Positions 24,639 to 32,725 of a DNA stretch of 64,000 bases are shown piece by piece (position 1 is the first letter of the stretch; every line of letters starts with the position of its first letter). This stretch comes from JAIOSM01 sp023143455 (GTDB taxonomy: Bacteria; Desulfobacterota; Desulfobacteria; Desulfobacterales; Desulfobacteraceae). The stretch lies in contig DAOVTW010000012.1 of the NCBI GenBank assembly GCA_030632885.1, positions 1 through 64,000 on the forward strand, written 5' to 3'. The notes beneath the pieces are model-generated. The model was not told the origin of the DNA and did no database searches. It saw nothing but the letters and a program-made list of their open reading frames with translations. The position numbers were made by a program, and so were the translations under genes.

Positions 24639-27600
24639 TAGTTCAATCCTCCAAACAAGTAATCTAATTTGGCCAGAATCTGATCATCTTCATAGACAAG
24701 CAACTGGATGGCCTTGGCCGGACAGTCTGCGGCACAAATCCCGCATCCATGGCATTTTGCCGGATCAATCTGTGAATAACCGTCTTCATTAATAAATGGA
24801 ATACTGTATGGACAGGCACGAACACAGACCAGACAGGCAGCGCATTTAGATCCGTCTACTTTGGCAACCGCAGCCCCCAGATTGATTTCTTTTTTACCCA
24901 GCAGGGTTTGTGCCCGCCCTGCCGCTGCATAGGCCTGGGTAATGCTTTCCCTGATTGTTTTTGGGGAATGCGTTGTCCCGGCAATGAAAATCCCTCGGAC
25001 AGACATGTCAACAGGTCTGAGTTTTACATGGTCCTCAAGAAAATAATTATCCATTGTTCTTGGCAGATGAAACATCATGGACAAATCTTCCGTGGTTTCA
25101 TCATCAGCAATCATCCCAGTACTCAAAGCAAGACAATCTGTTTCAATTTGAATTTTACTGCCAAGAATTATATCATCTACAAACACAGACACCTGATCAT
25201 TTTCAACTTTGACTTCGGGTCTATTTTCTAATGAGAACCGGGTGAAAACAACGCCTATATTTCTGGCTTCTCGGTAGTAATCTTCCTGAAAACCATAAGT
25301 GCGAATATCGCGGTATAAAATAAAAATCTGTGCATCAGGATTAATGGTTTTAATGCGCAGCGCATTCTTTATGGCCGCCTGGCAACAGACTCTTGAACAA
25401 TTGGGGTTATCGGGTTCTCTTGAGCCGACACATTGAATCATGACCACCTGATTCAATGATTTTATTTTATCTGGATCATCTTCAATCACTGCATCCAGTT
25501 CAAGCTGTGTTACTATATTGTCATGGGTTCCCAGACCATACACATCAGGACGGTTTGGCAAAGCTCCTGTGGCAAAAATGGTAACTCCGTGATTCAGCTG
25601 CATATAGTTCATTCTTGGACCGCTTTGAATGCCTGTTTTAAAACGTCCCGGCATACCGGAATGATCAACGATAATGGTCCTTGTCAATACCTGAATTTTT
25701 TCATGGGCTGACACATCATTAACTAATTGAGTCATAAATGACCCCACATCATCCCCTTCAATTGTTTTTCTGATTGACTTTGCCAATCCGCCCAAGGAAG
25801 AGTCTCTCTCCACAAGATAGACTTTAATTCCCTGGTTTGCCAGTTGAAGTGCTGCTGTCATTCCCGTGACACCGCCACCCACTACCAGTGCATTTGGGCT
25901 CATGGGCAGCGTATAATCCATGAGTGATCGACTTTTTCTGACACCGTTGATGCCGATGTGAAGAAGTTTAAAAGCCTTGTCTAATGCTTCTTTGGGTTGT
26001 CCTATATGGGGCCATGTGTTTTGATCCCTTAAGTTGACTATTTCCACCAGATATTTATTTAATCCAGCCCTGCGCAGCAGATCCTGAAATTTAGTCTCAT
26101 GGGTTCTGGGTGAACAGCCACCAATCACAACTCGGTTTAGCTTGTTTTCTTTAATGGATGCTTCAATCATAATCATGGATTCACTGCTACAGCCGTACCC
26201 AACGGCATGGGAAACAACAACATCGGGTCTTGTCCCAGCAAATTCCACCATTTTGTCAACGTCAACCACCCCGCCGATTTCCAATCCGCAGTCACAGATA
26301 AAAACACCAATTCTCAGCGCTTCCATTGAGACATCCCGCTCCGGCATAAACTCGTTTTCAGCCAGAGACACATCCTTTGCTATGGGAAAATCGGATGCTG
26401 CCATGCTGGCGGCAGCACTTGCCTGAACCATTGTTTCAGGAATATCTTTTGGACTTTCGATCACACCGCAGACATACACACCGGGTCTTGAGGTCTGTAC
26501 CGAGTTAAAATGATCGGTTTTTGTAAAATTATGGGTATTTAATTCAATGCCAAGCCGGTTGGCGAGCTCAATAGTTGTTTCAGGAACCCTGAACCCGGTT
26601 GAAAGCACAACCATATCAAATTCTTCTGTTTTCTGAAGACCTTCTTCTATAGCGTAGGTAATGGAAAGATCTTTGGTTTTGTTGTTTTCAATAATGGAAT
26701 GGGGTCGACTTCTAATCATCCTGACGTTATAATCATTTTTTGCCTGGTTAAAGTAGAGTTCATAATCCTTGCCATAGGTTCGCATATCCATATAGAAAAT
26801 TGTGGCTTCAATGCTTTCGGCAAAGCGTTCTTTTGTGACCATAGCTTCTTTCAATGCGTACATACAGCAAACCCCGGAACAATAAGGCACATCCGCCTTA
26901 TTAATTCCTCTTGATCCGACACATTGAATCCATGCCACTTTTTTAGGGCGTTTTTTATCGGACACCCTTACAAGATCACCCTGGAAAGGACCGGAAGCGG
27001 ACATAATCCGTTCATACTCCAAACCCGTTACAACATTATCAAATTGCCCGCTGCCAAAATTGTCCAATACTGTAGGATCAAAAAGCTGTGCACCAGCACT
27101 TAACACAACAGATGCCGCTTCAACCGTGGTTTTCTTTTGTGTGTCATGGGGGATAATCGCACCTGCTTTACAGACCTTTTGTAATGCCTTTATATCGATT
27201 ACTTTTTCCATATCAATGGAAAAAGCATAGGGTGTTGCCTGGGGATAACGCATGCAGGTCGGTGCCCGAGGATCAAGTCCCGGGGTAAAACGAACTGCTT
27301 CGGGGAATTGTTTATAGCATTCCCCACAGGCTGTACATTTATCCATATCAATATATCTTGGTTCAGTGACAAGTGTGGCCATAAAATTGCCAGCCTCACC
27401 TGTTAATTGCTCAAGTTGGGTCATGGGTTGAATATCGAGATGAATTTGTCTAGTATTTTCGGATAAATGGGGAGATACCGTACATAAATCACAATTATTG
27501 GTTGGAAAAGTTCGATCTAGCTGGGTCATCAATCCACCAATGGAATATGATTTATCAATAAGTATGACATTTCGGCTGGATTCAGCTAAATCCAACGCCG

Positions 27601-27685
27601 CACGTATTCCTCCTACACCACCACCGATAACAAGCACGCTTTTGTTATTTGATTTGTTTTGTTGAATATCTTTAAGCTTTTGCAT
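24638..27685 (-). CDS. hdrA: Fused double HdrA-like flavoprotein with ferredoxin domains
   Basis: The 1,015 residues join two HdrA units. Unit 1 (about 1-440) has an FAD site (VIGGGVGGIRAALDLAE), CDLCTVSP, and an inserted ferredoxin region whose motifs are eroded: CTACGECYKQF keeps three of four Cys, and the second motif keeps one (VCKAGAI). Unit 2 (about 450-1015) begins with the HdrA N-domain (GVFICDCGLEIGGVVDVDK, GYGCSS, GGCSPRTHE). It then has a second FAD site (VVGGGVTGMTAALQLA), IQCVGSREP ... CSRVCC, and two intact 4Fe-4S motifs at the C-terminus (CAACLVCVRACP, CHGCGICAADCP). HdrA flavins can bifurcate electrons. HdrB and HdrC are absent here; mvhD and metVF follow directly, so the likely partner is MetVF. 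Confidence 0.93.
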   Translation of the reverse strand: MQKLKDIQQNKSNNKSVLVIGGGVGGIRAALDLAESSRNVILIDKSYSIGGLMTQLDRTFPTNNCDLCTVSPHLSENTRQIHLDIQPMTQLEQLTGEAGNFMATLVTEPRYIDMDKCTACGECYKQFPEAVRFTPGLDPRAPTCMRYPQATPYAFSIDMEKVIDIKALQKVCKAGAIIPHDTQKKTTVEAASVVLSAGAQLFDPTVLDNFGSGQFDNVVTGLEYERIMSASGPFQGDLVRVSDKKRPKKVAWIQCVGSRGINKADVPYCSGVCCMYALKEAMVTKERFAESIEATIFYMDMRTYGKDYELYFNQAKNDYNVRMIRSRPHSIIENNKTKDLSITYAIEEGLQKTEEFDMVVLSTGFRVPETTIELANRLGIELNTHNFTKTDHFNSVQTSRPGVYVCGVIESPKDIPETMVQASAAASMAASDFPIAKDVSLAENEFMPERDVSMEALRIGVFICDCGLEIGGVVDVDKMVEFAGTRPDVVVSHAVGYGCSSESMIMIEASIKENKLNRVVIGGCSPRTHETKFQDLLRRAGLNKYLVEIVNLRDQNTWPHIGQPKEALDKAFKLLHIGINGVRKSRSLMDYTLPMSPNALVVGGGVTGMTAALQLANQGIKVYLVERDSSLGGLAKSIRKTIEGDDVGSFMTQLVNDVSAHEKIQVLTRTIIVDHSGMPGRFKTGIQSGPRMNYMQLNHGVTIFATGALPNRPDVYGLGTHDNIVTQLELDAVIEDDPDKIKSLNQVVMIQCVGSREPDNPNCSRVCCQAAIKNALRIKTINPDAQIFILYRDIRTYGFQEDYYREARNIGVVFTRFSLENRPEVKVENDQVSVFVDDIILGSKIQIETDCLALSTGMIADDETTEDLSMMFHLPRTMDNYFLEDHVKLRPVDMSVRGIFIAGTTHSPKTIRESITQAYAAAGRAQTLLGKKEINLGAAVAKVDGSKCAACLVCVRACPYSIPFINEDGYSQIDPAKCHGCGICAADCPAKAIQLLVYEDDQILAKLDYLFGGLN

Positions 27686-27763
27686 TTATAACCTGTTTTT
27701 ATTTGTGGGTATCCATCACCTGCAATATTTGTTCACACAGATAATGAAAATGGATAAATCATG

Positions 27764-28636
27764 TTAAAGTCCTGCACAGTCGAGGATTGCCGGTAAACGG
27801 TCTTCCCAGCCTGAAGCAGAAATCTTTATACCCTGGGCCTCATTTTTGAGTTCTTTGATCATTTCTCCTGAAATGCGTATACATTCAGCTTCCCGGTCTT
27901 TAGCTTTCCGAATCCGGCTGATCAATGACTCAGACAGCCTTGAGTCAGGGGAGTTAATGGAAATATAACGGGCCATACCCACATTTTTTAACATGAAAAC
28001 CGTGGCAATCACTGGCACATTTAATGATTTGAATTTATTTAAGATTTTTGTATAGTAGGTAATATCAAAAACAGGTGGAACCATTATATATTGTGCGCCT
28101 GCTTCTACTTTTGCTTTGGCACTTACATATTCTTCTTCAAGATGACCATCATCCCGGATGGGCTGAACCTGACACCCTGTGAAAAAATTAGGCTTTCCTT
28201 GTAATTCAAAACCAGCAAGGTCTGTTCCTTTTAAAAGAGAATTAACCATGGCCAGCAAATCCAGTTCATTAAGGTCATCAACTGGTTTTGCATTCTGATG
28301 GTCACCCAGGTCAATATTTTCACCCTGCACAACCAGAAGATTGTGAATTCCGAGAACATGGGCAGCCAGCATATCGCCCTGTAAGGCCATTCGATTACGG
28401 TCCCGCCCATAAATATGAATCATGGGTTCCAACCCCTGCTGCCGTATGATCGCACCACCGGCCAGGGCGCTCATGTGCATAACGCCATTATCCATGTCAG
28501 GAATCACAACAGCTTCTATTCTGGATTTAAGATGTCTGGCATTTGTTACAAGATCGGAGATATCAACTCCCTTGGGGGTGCTCATTTCTGCAAGTACGAC
28601 AAAGTCCCCTTTGGAAAGTTTTGTTTGAAGCATCAT
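27764..28636 (-). CDS. Second MetF-like methylene-THF reductase family protein
   Basis: The 290 residues are homologous to the MetF at 22581 (EMSTPKGVDISDL; AVVIPDMDNGVMHMSA; IHIYGRDRNRMALQGDMLAAHVLGIHNLLVVQGE; GAQYIMVPPVFDITYYTKIL; IATVFMLKNVGMARYI). Positions are strongly diverged: TSECGPP becomes AEMSTPK and TQCIYN becomes VPPVFD. It is the first gene of the minus-strand set, 78 bases before hdrA. It may be a variant folate reductase or a structural or regulatory paralog in the Hdr complex. A homologue of this kind beside a true metF is notable; substrate is not proven. Confidence 0.8.
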   Translation of the reverse strand: MMLQTKLSKGDFVVLAEMSTPKGVDISDLVTNARHLKSRIEAVVIPDMDNGVMHMSALAGGAIIRQQGLEPMIHIYGRDRNRMALQGDMLAAHVLGIHNLLVVQGENIDLGDHQNAKPVDDLNELDLLAMVNSLLKGTDLAGFELQGKPNFFTGCQVQPIRDDGHLEEEYVSAKAKVEAGAQYIMVPPVFDITYYTKILNKFKSLNVPVIATVFMLKNVGMARYISINSPDSRLSESLISRIRKAKDREAECIRISGEMIKELKNEAQGIKISASGWEDRLPAILDCAGL

Positions 28637-28773
28637 TTATTTATCCTTTTTATTGTCCATAAGCTTTGGATTTAACTTTCAGCCGCCGCTTAAATTATCA
28701 TTAAAAATCCATGGTGATAAATAGTAAAAACCATAAAAATATAAAAAATAACACAATCTGTTTTTAAAAACAA

Positions 28774-28849
28774 TTGATAAATCAAAATATTTGCCATAAG
28801 ATTTGGTAGCATTACTACTTTGTAATATTTGTTTTCAAAGATTTATCAA
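28774..28849. promoter_or_regulatory. Inverted TTGATAAATC / GATTTATCAA pair in the divergent intergenic region
   Basis: TTGATAAATC at 28774-28783 is repeated in inverted orientation at 28840-28849, between the divergent metF2 and orange-protein-like operons. Spaced ten-base inverted copies could be operator half-sites, but AT-rich DNA makes chance likely. Confidence 0.25.
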
Positions 28850-28923
28850 GCAGGGTGATATACAGACAGCAAAAATATGGTTGTTATTTTATGAATAATG
28901 GTAAATCCTTGTAAGGAAATTTG

Positions 28924-29031
28924 ATGGAAGAAAATGATAGAAAGATTTTTGATATTAATAAAGAGTCGCATTTTTGCTACTATTTGCGTCGTAAAGATGC
29001 GACTCTTTTTGACCTACAGCCTTATTTATAA
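28924..29031 (+). CDS. Putative 35-residue leader ORF overlapping a terminator-like hairpin
   Basis: An ATG at 28924 with AAGGA spaced six bases upstream opens 35 codons (MEENDRKIFDINKESHFCYY...) ending in TAA at 29029-29031. The strong hairpin 28960-29008 with T run lies inside the coding region. It is upstream of the NifX-like operon on the same strand. It might be a leader peptide whose translation controls read-through, or a small protein; I recognise no family. Confidence 0.4.
   Translation: MEENDRKIFDINKESHFCYYLRRKDATLFDLQPYL
28960..29010 (+). terminator. Terminator-like (possibly attenuator) hairpin upstream of the NifX/MinD operon
   Basis: AAAGAGTCGCAT (28960-28971) pairs perfectly over 12 bases with ATGCGACTCTTT (28997-29008), and the T run extends to 29010. 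The loop is 25 bases. No complete upstream + strand gene explains it as a simple terminator, so attenuation of the downstream operon is plausible. Confidence 0.6.
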
Positions 29032-29133
29032 AGCTCGTAATTTTATATCTCGTATAATCACAGTATGTTATAAAAATAAAATGAGTATTGGTATAAACAT
29101 TGCTTTTAGAGTAAGGCAGGGAGGAAAAATAAT

Positions 29134-29703
29134 TTGAAAATTGCATTAACAATTTGGGGAAACAGAATATCACCTGTTTTTGATTCAGCGCGCAAGCTGA
29201 TTATTGTAGAAGTTCAAAACAACAAGGTTGTTAACAGGCAGTATGAACTTCTTAATTCAGAGATGGCTTCTGATTTAAATGAAACCCTTACAAATCTTGG
29301 AATTAATGTCTTAATTTGCGGCGCTATTTCTAAAAGATTTTCAGACATGATTGAAACAAGTAAAATAAAATTAATTTCGTTTATCACAGGTCAAATAGAT
29401 GTAGTTTTAGAAGCATATATTAAGAATAAAATTGTCACTGAGTTCCTTATGCCAGGATGCAAAAAAAATATTTTTAGACAAAGAAATGGATGTGGCGGCT
29501 TTAAATATAAGAATGCAAAGGAGGTTAATATGCCAAAATCAGACGGAACAGGTCCACAGGGTCAGGGAGCAGGAACAGGCAGAGGCCAGGGACCTTGCAA
29601 GGGAAATGGTCAAGGACAAAGCAAAGGTCAGGGCCAGGGGCAGGGCAGAGGGCAAGGAAAAGGCAAAGGCAAAGGTCAGGGCGGTGATCAGGGCAAAAGT
29701 TAG
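29134..29703 (+). CDS. NifX/NafY-like protein with Gly/Gln/Lys-rich tail
   Basis: The 189 residues start at a TTG with GGGAGG in front. Residues 1-105 form a NifX/NafY (dinitrogenase Fe-Mo-cofactor biosynthesis) fold: KIALTIWGNRISPVFDSARKLIIVEV and LTNLGINVLICGAIS. A short linker with Cys residues (MPGCKKNIF, GCGG) leads to a low-complexity tail of GQG, GKG and GRG repeats from about residue 133. The tail begins at an in-frame ATG (29530) that has its own perfect ribosome site, so a second product is likely. The fold binds metal-sulfur clusters in the orange protein and NifX families. First gene of the + strand cluster. Confidence 0.82.
   Translation: MKIALTIWGNRISPVFDSARKLIIVEVQNNKVVNRQYELLNSEMASDLNETLTNLGINVLICGAISKRFSDMIETSKIKLISFITGQIDVVLEAYIKNKIVTEFLMPGCKKNIFRQRNGCGGFKYKNAKEVNMPKSDGTGPQGQGAGTGRGQGPCKGNGQGQSKGQGQGQGRGQGKGKGKGQGGDQGKS
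29530..29703 (+). CDS. Internal in-frame start: DUF5320-like Gly/Gln-rich small protein
   Basis: ATG at 29530 is preceded by AAAGGAGG (29517-29524), five bases away, inside the NifX-like gene and in the same frame. The product, 57 residues, starts MPKSDGTGPQGQGAGTGRG with a single Cys. It closely resembles separate small proteins (MPxGDGTGPxGxGxxTGRG type) that normally follow NifX-like genes. Either both products are made or a stop codon between two genes has been lost. Confidence 0.6.
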   Translation: MPKSDGTGPQGQGAGTGRGQGPCKGNGQGQSKGQGQGQGRGQGKGKGKGQGGDQGKS

Positions 29704-29752
29704 AAACGTTAAAGTTGAAGTATGTTTTTAATATATAAAGAAGGATAAATAG

Positions 29753-30154
29753 ATGGTTAAGATATTAATAGCAACTCCTGACAAAGATTCTTTGTTAGAA
29801 TTTTCAACAGGTTTGCAAAAAAGTGATGTTGAAATTACTTGGGTTATGAAATGTGAAGATGTCCTTTTACAAATAGAAAATAACAAGTTTGATTTATTGT
29901 TTGTAGACGAGATGCTATCAGACATGAAAGGGATCGAATGTTTGAACAAGGTTGTTTTTGAAAACCCATTTCTCAATACTGCAGCAATAAGTAACCTTTC
30001 TTCAAAAGATTTCCATGAAGAAACAGAGGGATTAGGTGTTCTGATGCAGATTCCCGTTAAACCATGCTCAGAAGATGGTCAAAAATTATTTGATTATTTA
30101 AATAACATAATAAAAATGACAAATCCTGATTTAAATAAGAGGACAAATTTATGA
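29753..30154 (+). CDS. Degenerate CheY-like receiver protein
   Basis: The 133 residues have the receiver fold pattern: VKILIATPDKDSLLEF, DLLFVDEMLSDMKGIECL, and IPVKPCS with the conserved Lys. The usual acidic pair near the N-terminus is reduced (ATPD in place of a DD pair), while the central Asp is kept. AAGGA lies before the ATG. It overlaps the first ATPase gene by 4 bases, which suggests it is a subunit or regulator of that group. Confidence 0.72.
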   Translation: MVKILIATPDKDSLLEFSTGLQKSDVEITWVMKCEDVLLQIENNKFDLLFVDEMLSDMKGIECLNKVVFENPFLNTAAISNLSSKDFHEETEGLGVLMQIPVKPCSEDGQKLFDYLNNIIKMTNPDLNKRTNL

Positions 30155-31002
30155 TTATAAGTGTTGCAAGCGGAAAGGGTGGTACAGGGAAGACAACTGT
30201 TGCCACAAATTTATCTGCTTCTCTTGGAAAGGGCGTGAAGATTCTTGACTGTGATGTAGAAGAACCTAATTCACATCTTTTTTTAAACCCAAAGATAGTT
30301 CAAACAGAAAAAATATTTACTCCGATTCCTGTAATTGATGAAGATAAATGTACTTATTGTAATAAATGCGTTGAAATATGCAGATTTAAGTCAATTGTTA
30401 TTATAGGCAAAACTGTTTTGACTTTTCCAGAGTTGTGTCATAGCTGTGGTGGTTGTATGGTTATATGTCCTGAGAATGCAATAACAGAAAAAGGTCGTGA
30501 GCTAGGAGTAATCGAGATTGGAAAATCAGGTAATATTGATTTTATACATGGTAAATCGCGAATTGGTGAAGCAATGGTTCCTCCATTAATTGAGAAAGTT
30601 CGCTCATATATAGATCCTGATATCATAAACATTATTGATGCGCCACCCGGGACATCATGTCCTGTGATTGCTGCAATGAAGAATACTGATTTTGTTTTAA
30701 TGGTAACAGAACCTACTCCTTTTGGGTTGCATGATTTAAGACTTGGAGTAGAAGCAGTTAAACTTCTTGGGATTCCCTGTGGTTTAGTAATTAATCGTTC
30801 TGATATCGGAGATAATGAAATTAGATTATATGCTGAAAAAGAAAATCTTCCTATCCTTCTTGAAATCCCTTTTGATCGTAAAATAGCAGAAGTCTATTCA
30901 AAGGGTGATTTGGTTGTTGAAAAAATGCCGGAATATAAGGAAAAGTTTCTTGGGTTATACAGGGGAATTGAAAATATTGTTAATAAAGGACAAAATAAAT
31001 GA
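30151..31002 (+). CDS. MinD/NBP35-type ATPase with inserted 2x[4Fe-4S] ferredoxin domain (1)
   Basis: The 283 residues have a deviant Walker A (SVASGKGGTGKTT, with the signature Lys) and Asp in ILDCDVEEPNS. An inserted dicluster ferredoxin (about 60-115) has CTYCNKCVEICR and CHSCGGCMVICPENAI. IIDAPPGTSCPVIAAM, TEPTPFGLHDL and LVINRSD complete the fold. These ATPases occur in pairs in orange-protein operons (DVU2103-2104 in Desulfovibrio vulgaris), and relatives are involved in cluster assembly. It overlaps the receiver and the next ATPase gene by 4 bases each. Confidence 0.92.
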   Translation: MIISVASGKGGTGKTTVATNLSASLGKGVKILDCDVEEPNSHLFLNPKIVQTEKIFTPIPVIDEDKCTYCNKCVEICRFKSIVIIGKTVLTFPELCHSCGGCMVICPENAITEKGRELGVIEIGKSGNIDFIHGKSRIGEAMVPPLIEKVRSYIDPDIINIIDAPPGTSCPVIAAMKNTDFVLMVTEPTPFGLHDLRLGVEAVKLLGIPCGLVINRSDIGDNEIRLYAEKENLPILLEIPFDRKIAEVYSKGDLVVEKMPEYKEKFLGLYRGIENIVNKGQNK

Positions 31003-31862
31003 AAGAATTTGTTATATTAAGCGGAAAAGGTGGTACAGGTAAAACCAGCCTTACAGCAGCATTCGCATCTATTTCGAAAAACAGTATCCTTTGCGATGCA
31101 GATGTTGATGCAGCAGATCTTCATCTTTTAATGTCCCCTGATATTAAACTTGAAACAGATTTTAAAGGCGGAGGGATTGCAAGTATTGATCCTGATAAAT
31201 GCTCAGAGTGTGGTCAATGCATTGAGTTGTGCAGATTCAAAGCCATAAGTGATGATTTTGTTGTTGATAAAATTGATTGCGAAGGTTGTGGAGTTTGTGT
31301 TGATTTATGCCCTGAACAGGCAATTGATTTTCCTATTCAAACTTGCGGGCAATGGTATATCTCTGATACAAGATTTGGTCCAATGGTGCATGCTAAATTG
31401 GGTATTGCACAGGAAAATTCCGGTAAACTTGTTGCCCTTGTTAGGCAGGAAGCAAGAAAACTTGCCCAGAAGAAAAATATTGATTTACTTTTAACAGACG
31501 GACCTCCCGGGATTGGATGTCCGGTTATTGCATCCATTGGCGGAGCTAATGCTTTGATTGTTGTTACAGAACCAACAGTATCTGGTATCCATGACATGAC
31601 AAGGGCACTGGAACTTGCTGAATTTTTTAAAGTTCCTGCCATGGTTATTGTAAACAAATATGATTTAAATCCTGAACAGGCAGATGCAATTGAAGTGTCA
31701 GTTAAAAAAAGAGGTTTAACCTTTTTAGGTAGAATACCTTTTGATTTAGCAGTCACAAAATCAATGATTCAGGGGAAGACTATTTTTGAATATGATGAAG
31801 GTTCAGATGCCAGCCAGAAAGTAAAAGAGATTTGGGAAAAAATAATAAATAGTAATTATTAG
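30999..31862 (+). CDS. MinD/NBP35-type ATPase with inserted 2x[4Fe-4S] ferredoxin domain (2)
   Basis: The 287 residues are a paralog of the preceding gene: LSGKGGTGKTSLTAAF (Walker A), CDADVDAADLHLL, CSECGQCIELCR and CEGCGVCVDLCPEQAI (two 4Fe-4S motifs), LLTDGPPGIGCPVIAS, TEPTVSGIHDM and VIVNKYD. The pair probably forms a heterodimer. It overlaps the first ATPase by 4 bases; the next gene follows 17 bases later. Confidence 0.92.
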   Translation: MKEFVILSGKGGTGKTSLTAAFASISKNSILCDADVDAADLHLLMSPDIKLETDFKGGGIASIDPDKCSECGQCIELCRFKAISDDFVVDKIDCEGCGVCVDLCPEQAIDFPIQTCGQWYISDTRFGPMVHAKLGIAQENSGKLVALVRQEARKLAQKKNIDLLLTDGPPGIGCPVIASIGGANALIVVTEPTVSGIHDMTRALELAEFFKVPAMVIVNKYDLNPEQADAIEVSVKKRGLTFLGRIPFDLAVTKSMIQGKTIFEYDEGSDASQKVKEIWEKIINSNY

Positions 31863-31879
31863 AAAAGGAGAGAAACAGT

Positions 31880-32278
31880 ATGAAAAATGGAAGAATAGCA
31901 GTCCCCTCAAATGGTGAAGGTGGTTTAGATGGAACAAGAGCGGGACATTTTGGACATTGTGATACATTTACATTTATTGATGTTGAAGATGGCGCGATTA
32001 AAGAAGTGACTACATTACAAAATAGTGGTCATGCCCAAGGTGGATGCATGGTACCTGTTAATCTTTTGGCAGAACATAATGTAAAAGCGTTAATTGTCGG
32101 CGGTATTGGCATGAGGCCTTTGATGGGGTTTAAACAGGTAGGTATCGACGTGTATCATGATGATCAAAGACCTGAAATAAAAGCTGTTGTTGAAGATTTA
32201 ATCGACGAAAAATTGGCTGAAATTCAAAACGATCAGGTATGTGGCGGTGGTGGTGGCGACCAACCAAGTCTACCATAA
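31880..32278 (+). CDS. NifX/NafY-like protein (2)
   Basis: The 132 residues have the Fe-Mo-cofactor-binding fold (GRIAVPSNGEGGLDGTRAGHFGHCDTFTFIDV, then GGCMVPVNLLAEHNVKALIVGGIGMRPLMGF). His and Cys in GHFGHCDTF and the GGCM loop are possible metal ligands. The tail ends CGGGGGDQ, shorter than in its paralogs. AAGGAG lies nine bases before the ATG. It is most similar to the class of NifX-like proteins with an HFG(H)C motif found beside MinD/ferredoxin ATPases. Confidence 0.88.
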   Translation: MKNGRIAVPSNGEGGLDGTRAGHFGHCDTFTFIDVEDGAIKEVTTLQNSGHAQGGCMVPVNLLAEHNVKALIVGGIGMRPLMGFKQVGIDVYHDDQRPEIKAVVEDLIDEKLAEIQNDQVCGGGGGDQPSLP

Positions 32279-32292
32279 AGGAGGGTAGTAAT

Positions 32293-32652
32293 ATGAAAAT
32301 TGCAATTACATCATTAGGAAAGGATCTTGATTCAGAGGTGGATCCTAAATTTGGTAGGGCAGCATATATTCTGATTGTTGATACAAAAACTTTGGAATTT
32401 GAGGCACTGGATAATTCGGAAAATGTCAATTCATTCAAAGGCGCCGGAATGCAGGCAGCTGCGATGGCCGGGAATAAAGGTGCAAAGGTTTTATTGACAG
32501 GTCATTGTGGTCCTAAGGCATTTGATACTCTTGATACAGTTGGTATAAAGGTTGTCAATGATGTCATGGGCACAGTAAGAAAAGCAGTTCAAGACTTTGA
32601 CTATGATAAGGCAATTTTTGCTCAGGGACCGGATGCTGAACCATATTCTTAA
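32293..32652 (+). CDS. NifX/NafY-like protein (3)
   Basis: The 119 residues have the compact NifX fold: KIAITSLGKDLDSEVDPKFGRAAYILIVDTKTLEFE, then GAGMQAAAMAGNKGAKVLLTGHCGPKAFDTLDTVGIKV. TGHCGPKAF is the usual cofactor-loop motif. The start at 32293 has AAGGAGG in front; an in-frame GTG-type start near 32239 would overlap the previous gene and is rejected. Close in sequence to NifX-like protein 4, so one is probably a duplicate of the other. Confidence 0.9.
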   Translation: MKIAITSLGKDLDSEVDPKFGRAAYILIVDTKTLEFEALDNSENVNSFKGAGMQAAAMAGNKGAKVLLTGHCGPKAFDTLDTVGIKVVNDVMGTVRKAVQDFDYDKAIFAQGPDAEPYS

Positions 32653-32681
32653 ACAAGGGTTTGTAAGATAATTACTTAAAT

Positions 32682-32715
32682 AAATAGGGCTGTTTAATAT
32701 AAATAGCTCTATTTA
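32682..32715 (+). terminator. AT-rich hairpin after NifX-like gene 3
   Basis: AAATAGGGCT and AGCTCTATTT can pair (one G-T pair) around a ~14-base loop. There is no T tract, so it may be an mRNA-stability or processing structure rather than a full terminator. Confidence 0.4.
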
Positions 32716-32725
32716 AGAGGTGGGT

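Noticed and set aside
24638..27685. Two separate hdrA genes
   Set aside because: One uninterrupted frame of 1,015 codons covers both units, with no internal stop or ribosome site between them.
29530..29703. Short repeated GGTCAGGGC-type units considered as a CRISPR array
   Set aside because: The repeats are short, contiguous, and encode a Gly/Gln-rich tail; there are no spacers or cas genes.
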